DNA of 17,033 nt from JAJKJG01 sp036386395. Its GTDB lineage: Bacteria > Pseudomonadota > Alphaproteobacteria > Rhizobiales > Beijerinckiaceae. The stretch is taken from NCBI GenBank assembly GCA_036386395.1, contig DASVVU010000107.1, positions 1 to 17,033 of the forward strand. Reading direction: 5' to 3'. Positions 14,016 to 17,033 of this stretch are shown in pieces (position 1 is the stretch's first letter; each line of letters begins with the position of its first letter). The notes under the pieces are model-generated. The model was given only the letters and a program-made list of their open reading frames with translations. It was not told where the DNA came from and made no database searches. The position numbers were made by a program, and so were the translations under genes.

Positions 14016-14163
14016 CTGTCATTCCGGGGCCTCGCGAAGCGAGGAGCCCGGAACCTATAACCACCAAATCTTTTCGATGATGCGAAGCGGGTCGTGCGCA
14101 GTTCGGCACCGCTGGCGTTTATGGGTTCCGGGCTCGCGCCTCCGGCGCGCCCCGGAATGACAG
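14016..14163. repeat. 148-bp two-arm palindromic repeat between convergent genes
   Basis: The ends CTGTCATTCCGGGGC (14016-14030) and GCCCCGGAATGACAG (14149-14163) are perfect reverse complements. Inside, each arm has its own small hairpin with different sequence: CCTCGC-GAA-GCGAGG (14030-14044) and CGCGCC-TCC-GGCGCG (14135-14149). The arms then match again (AGCCCGGAACC at 14045-14055, GGTTCCGGGCT at 14124-14134, with CTATA/TATGG-type ends). The middle (14060-14119) is unpaired-looking. It resembles a dispersed Bradyrhizobium-type intergenic repeat and can terminate transcription from both sides. Confidence 0.75.
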
Positions 14164-14165
14164 CA

Positions 14166-15365
14166 TTATCGCGAAGCCCTGAGCCGCGCCGCCAAAAAAT
14201 CGATCGCGAGCGCCGCCGCTATGGCTCCGGCCGCGAGGCCGAAGAGGAGGGCGTAGCTGCCTGTGCGGGCGAAGAGGAAGGACATCGCGTAGGCCGCCGC
14301 CGCCTGGCCAACGGCGTAGGCGAGGGTGGCGAGGGTCCAGCCGGTCTGCGCCTCCGGCTCGTCGCGGGCAAGCTCGCGCACGCGGCCGAGGATCAGGGCG
14401 ACGTTGCCGGGCAGGAACGCGCCGACGACGACGCTCGACAGAGCCAGCGCCGCGGCGTCGCCCGAGAGCGCGAGCCAGCCGACGCACAGGGTCTTGACCG
14501 CAAACGCGATCCGCAGCGCCAGCCCGAAGCCGATGCGGTCGCCGAGGAAGCCGGCGAGCACCGGGCCGGCGCTCGCGCCCAAGCCGAACAGCACCCAGTG
14601 CCAGGACCCGACCGCGACGCCCCGCTCGAGACCGCGGGCGATGAAGTCGACCAGGAAGACCATGTGCGGCACGGAGCCGACGGCGTCGAGGGCGTACTCG
14701 ACATAGAGCGCCTTGAGCTTCGGATCGGGGCGCGATGCGGCGCGGGCCGGGGCCGCCGCCCGCATCCGCTCGCGCGGCCAGCCGCCCCAGGCGATCAGCG
14801 TCAGGAGCAGGGACAGGGCACCGAGGCCGATCCAGGTCTGGGGCAGCCCGGCCCGCAGGAGCAGCGGCACGAGGGTGCCGGAGGCCGCGATGCCGAAGCC
14901 GACGGCGGCGAAGATCGCGCCGCCCGCGAGCCCCCGCCGCTTCGGAACGACATGCGGCAGCACCGCCGGCGCCGCCACCACCATCAGCACGGCGCCGGTG
15001 AAGCCCGACACGAAGCGCCAGAGAAAGAACCAGGCGAAGGGGAGGGGAGCGGCGCAGGCGAGGAAGGAGAGGCTCGCCAAGAGCATCGTCCCGCGCAGGA
15101 GCGCCGGGACCGGAATCCTCGCCGCGAGCGGGCGCCCGGCGAGCGCGCCGGCGAGATAGCCCGCGAGGTTCGCGGCCCCGAGATAGGCGGCCTCGGAGGG
15201 CGCGAACCAATGCGCCTCGACGAGGGCCGGGATCAGCGGCGTGTAGGCGAAGCGCGCGAGGCCGATCCCGACCAGGATCGCGCACAGCGCCGAGAGCGTG
15301 CCGCGCAGCCCGGAGTCCCTCGTGCCGAGTCCCCCCGCGGCGATGTCCGATTTGCGTGCGTCCAT
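14166..15365 (-). CDS. MFS transporter, YbfB/YjiJ family
   Basis: About 399-residue inner-membrane transporter with roughly 12 hydrophobic segments and the family opening GIGLARFAYTPLIPALV. Typical MFS repeats follow, including a GDRIGFG loop between helices in the second half. ATG 15365 is preferred: the frame is open back to GTG 15416, but those extra residues are polar and precede the first helix by too far. Neither has a clear ribosome site. It converges on the Gfo/Idh/MocA gene with the 148-bp repeat between. The substrate is unknown; related YbfB/YjiJ proteins are poorly characterised, and no operon partner lies in the window. Confidence 0.87.
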   Translation of the reverse strand: MDARKSDIAAGGLGTRDSGLRGTLSALCAILVGIGLARFAYTPLIPALVEAHWFAPSEAAYLGAANLAGYLAGALAGRPLAARIPVPALLRGTMLLASLSFLACAAPLPFAWFFLWRFVSGFTGAVLMVVAAPAVLPHVVPKRRGLAGGAIFAAVGFGIAASGTLVPLLLRAGLPQTWIGLGALSLLLTLIAWGGWPRERMRAAAPARAASRPDPKLKALYVEYALDAVGSVPHMVFLVDFIARGLERGVAVGSWHWVLFGLGASAGPVLAGFLGDRIGFGLALRIAFAVKTLCVGWLALSGDAAALALSSVVVGAFLPGNVALILGRVRELARDEPEAQTGWTLATLAYAVGQAAAAYAMSFLFARTGSYALLFGLAAGAIAAALAIDFLAARLRASR

Positions 15366-15752
15366 GACGGCGCGGACGCTACTGGGGTTGGCCGAGAATG
15401 AGAATCGCTTTTGCACGATGGCTGCCCTCGCGCGGGGCGAAGACGCCGTGCACGTTGTATGGCCAAGCTTGAGGAAAAGCCGCCAACGCCTTGGACAGCC
15501 GCCTAAAGGTTAATCTTTAGTTCACGAAAGAGTCGCTTGCGAAGAAACCTTGGCACGCATAGGCTGCCTTTGTTGCCGCCTTTCGAATCCCTCGGGAGAG
15601 GCAAGGGTCGCGTACCGGTGCATAGCGGAAACAAGAGGTTAACCATCCACTCTTAATCTGCTTCCCAATCGTCAATATTCCAGTAACCTTCTTGGCGGGG
15701 ATCGATCAGGCGAAGGCCGGCTATCCCACCAAGCTCAGTGGCGGGGGCTGCT
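15366..15752. other. 387-bp non-coding region upstream of the cytochrome gene
   Basis: Less GC-rich than the flanks. It holds a perfect 6-bp-stem palindrome CTAAAG-GTTAAT-CTTTAG (15503-15520) and GGTTAACC (15637-15644), whose right side gives TTAACCAT (15639-15646), a described CtrA half-site. A TGGCACG (15551-15557) lacks a properly spaced -12 GC, so it is not called as a sigma-54 promoter. No RNA gene was recognised. Confidence 0.45.
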
Positions 15753-17033
15753 TTGAACGATCTTTCCAGGGCCGGGTTCCGGCAATATTCGCGCGTTTCT
15801 CCCACCGACACCCAGACAGCAGGGGGCTCCGGCAAGAAGCCGCGGAGCGACATCGGGACCCTCTTCATCCACTGGACCGCGTCGATCGCGTGCTTCATCA
15901 CGCTGTTCACGGGCTTGCGCCTCGCGTCGGACCAGGAGTTCTCGGTCGTGTGGCGCGCCATCACTCCGATCCTGCCGCAGGGCGAGATCTGGAGCTGGCA
16001 CATCATCTCCGGCCTCGCGCTCTATTTCGCCTCGACAGCCTACGCGGTCTACATCTACCGCAGCGGCCTGAAAGGTCGCATCGCGCTCGCCAAGGCGAAG
16101 GCGCTGACGATGCCGGCCCCCGCGAAATCGAAGTGGCTCGGCGTCAACGTGCTCCTGCACTGGGCGCTCTACGGCCTCCTCGTCGTCCAGACCGTCACCG
16201 GCTTCCTGCTCTACCTCGGCCACGGCGGCTGGTGGGTGACGGTCCACTCCTATACGGCGACCCTGGTGCTGATCTACATCGTGGCGCACTCGATCGCTCA
16301 TTTCGGCTACGGCGGCCTGCAGCAGCTCCTGCGCCTGTTCAGGCCGGAGCCGCTCAAGAAGAACAAGGGGACGCGCTCGCGCCCGCTCCTCATCGCGTCG
16401 AGCATCGGCTCGGTCGTGGCGGCGAGCCTCATCCTTGCCGACTACGGCACCCTCGACCAGCTCACGATCCGCGCGATCCCGGCGGCCGACGCGCCGAAGC
16501 TCGACGGCGTCATGGACGAGGCGATGTGGAAGACCGCGCGCCCGGTCACCGTGCGCACCATGCAGGGCGTCGGCCTCAGCGGCCTCGGCGAGTCGAAGGT
16601 CGAGATCCGCGCCGTCCGCGACGACAAGAACATCTACTTCGCCTTCCGCTGGGAGGACCCGAGCCGGTCGCTGCGCCGCCTGCCGCTGATCAAGCGCGAG
16701 GACGGCTGGCACATCCTCGGCAACAACCCGGACACCGCCGACGTCACGACCTTCTACGAGGACAAGTTCGCGGTCCTGTTCTCGCCCTCGGACGGCTTCG
16801 GCAACGGCGGCTCGACCCACATGGGAGAGAAGCCGCTCGGCGACAAGCCGGCGCCGCTGAACCGGCGCGGCTACCATTACACGACGGACGGCACCACCCT
16901 CGACATGTGGCAGTGGAAGGCCTCCCGCGGCGGCCTCCTCGGCTACGTCGACGACATGTTCATCGCCGGGCCGACGAAGCCGAGCGAGATGGAGGCCGCC
17001 GGCCGGGCGCGCTATCAGGCCGGCTACTGGGGC
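15753..17033 (+). CDS. Cytochrome b / ethylbenzene dehydrogenase-related heme protein (fusion), C-terminus cut by window edge
   Basis: 427 codons visible with no stop before the window end. The N-terminal half is a b-type cytochrome of the cytochrome b561/NiFe-hydrogenase type, with four helices at about 38-60, 80-104, 131-153 and 162-184. Its heme-ligand candidates are H40, H83, H136, H165, H179 and H183. A fifth helix (about 207-230) leads to a periplasmic domain resembling the heme-binding EB_dh family (gamma subunit of ethylbenzene dehydrogenase), with KVEIRAVRDDKNIYFAFRWEDPS and DMWQWKASR. It probably carries electrons between the quinone pool and a periplasmic donor or acceptor. No in-frame ATG exists between the upstream stop (15684) and the first helix. 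TTG 15753 is chosen because GGCGGGGG lies about five bases upstream; GTG 15738 is the alternative. Partner genes may lie downstream. Confidence 0.85.
   Translation, partial: MNDLSRAGFRQYSRVSPTDTQTAGGSGKKPRSDIGTLFIHWTASIACFITLFTGLRLASDQEFSVVWRAITPILPQGEIWSWHIISGLALYFASTAYAVYIYRSGLKGRIALAKAKALTMPAPAKSKWLGVNVLLHWALYGLLVVQTVTGFLLYLGHGGWWVTVHSYTATLVLIYIVAHSIAHFGYGGLQQLLRLFRPEPLKKNKGTRSRPLLIASSIGSVVAASLILADYGTLDQLTIRAIPAADAPKLDGVMDEAMWKTARPVTVRTMQGVGLSGLGESKVEIRAVRDDKNIYFAFRWEDPSRSLRRLPLIKREDGWHILGNNPDTADVTTFYEDKFAVLFSPSDGFGNGGSTHMGEKPLGDKPAPLNRRGYHYTTDGTTLDMWQWKASRGGLLGYVDDMFIAGPTKPSEMEAAGRARYQAGYWG

Noticed and set aside
14094..15401. 435-codon plus-strand frame opposite the MFS transporter
   Set aside because: Charged, low-complexity antisense shadow; the minus strand encodes regular membrane helices.
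15388..15410. GAGAATGAGAATCG upstream of the MFS gene as a Fur/Irr iron box
   Set aside because: It is a direct repeat, not the inverted repeat expected for these regulators.
15551..15566. Possible sigma-54 promoter (TGGCACG...)
   Set aside because: The downstream GC pair is one base off the required spacing and no TTGC follows.
15653..16006. Minus-strand 117-codon frame overlapping the cytochrome start
   Set aside because: Lies mostly inside the convincing plus-strand cytochrome b coding sequence and has no recognisable motif.

Overview
This is a GC-rich (roughly two-thirds G+C or more), gene-dense chromosomal stretch that looks alphaproteobacterial, most likely Hyphomicrobiales (Bradyrhizobium/Bosea/Methylobacterium-like). 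The reasons are the codon use, the gene families, the repeat CTGTCATTCCGGGGC...GCCCCGGAATGACAG that I recall from such genomes, and the mosaic GCCTCTCCCG...CGGGAGAGGC palindromes. The genus cannot be fixed from sequence alone. A perfect 16-bp parS site (TGTTTCACGTGAAACA, 11714-11729) argues for a main chromosome and possibly the origin-proximal part of it.

Region 1-6193 is an oxalate-catabolism locus. An ADP-forming acyl-CoA synthetase (minus strand, C-terminus cut by the window edge) diverges from a three-gene unit on the plus strand: a GntR/FCD regulator, oxalyl-CoA decarboxylase (oxc) and formyl-CoA transferase (frc). Frc moves CoA from formyl-CoA to oxalate. Oxc decarboxylates oxalyl-CoA to formyl-CoA, which closes the cycle. 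The synthetase may supply or rescue acyl-CoA donors (inference). The 372-bp divergent region holds two copies of TGGTATGCCAA in opposite orientation, next to TTGACT/TTGACA -35 elements. This suggests that the regulator controls both directions. A 10-bp hairpin separates oxc from frc, and a palindrome-rich repeat follows frc.

Region 6374-7589 holds a small YqhA-like membrane protein and a YcbL/glyoxalase-II-type metallo-beta-lactamase hydrolase. The hydrolase overlaps, tail to tail, an uncharacterised Cys-rich 350-residue protein (minus, 7575-8627). That gene and its AT-rich upstream region (38% G+C at 8641-8700) stand out from their surroundings and look acquired. Next come an orphan Tat-exported Bug-type solute receptor (8845-9816), a convergent core-MetE methionine synthase (9824-10849), and a divergent Tat/lipoprotein YkuD L,D-transpeptidase (11044-11688).

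Region 11689-15365 begins with the parS site in a 358-bp gap. A medium-chain dehydrogenase and a Gfo/Idh/MocA oxidoreductase follow, fused by an ATGA overlap. A 148-bp structured repeat then separates them from a convergent YbfB/YjiJ-type MFS transporter. After a 387-bp non-coding gap, the window ends inside a cytochrome b / ethylbenzene-dehydrogenase-related heme protein that appears to start at TTG 15753.

No tRNA, rRNA, CRISPR array, transposase or phage gene was seen. I found no clear new multi-gene system. The best candidates for new biology are the oxalate locus with its synthetase and paired operators, the Cys-rich island gene, and the parS site.
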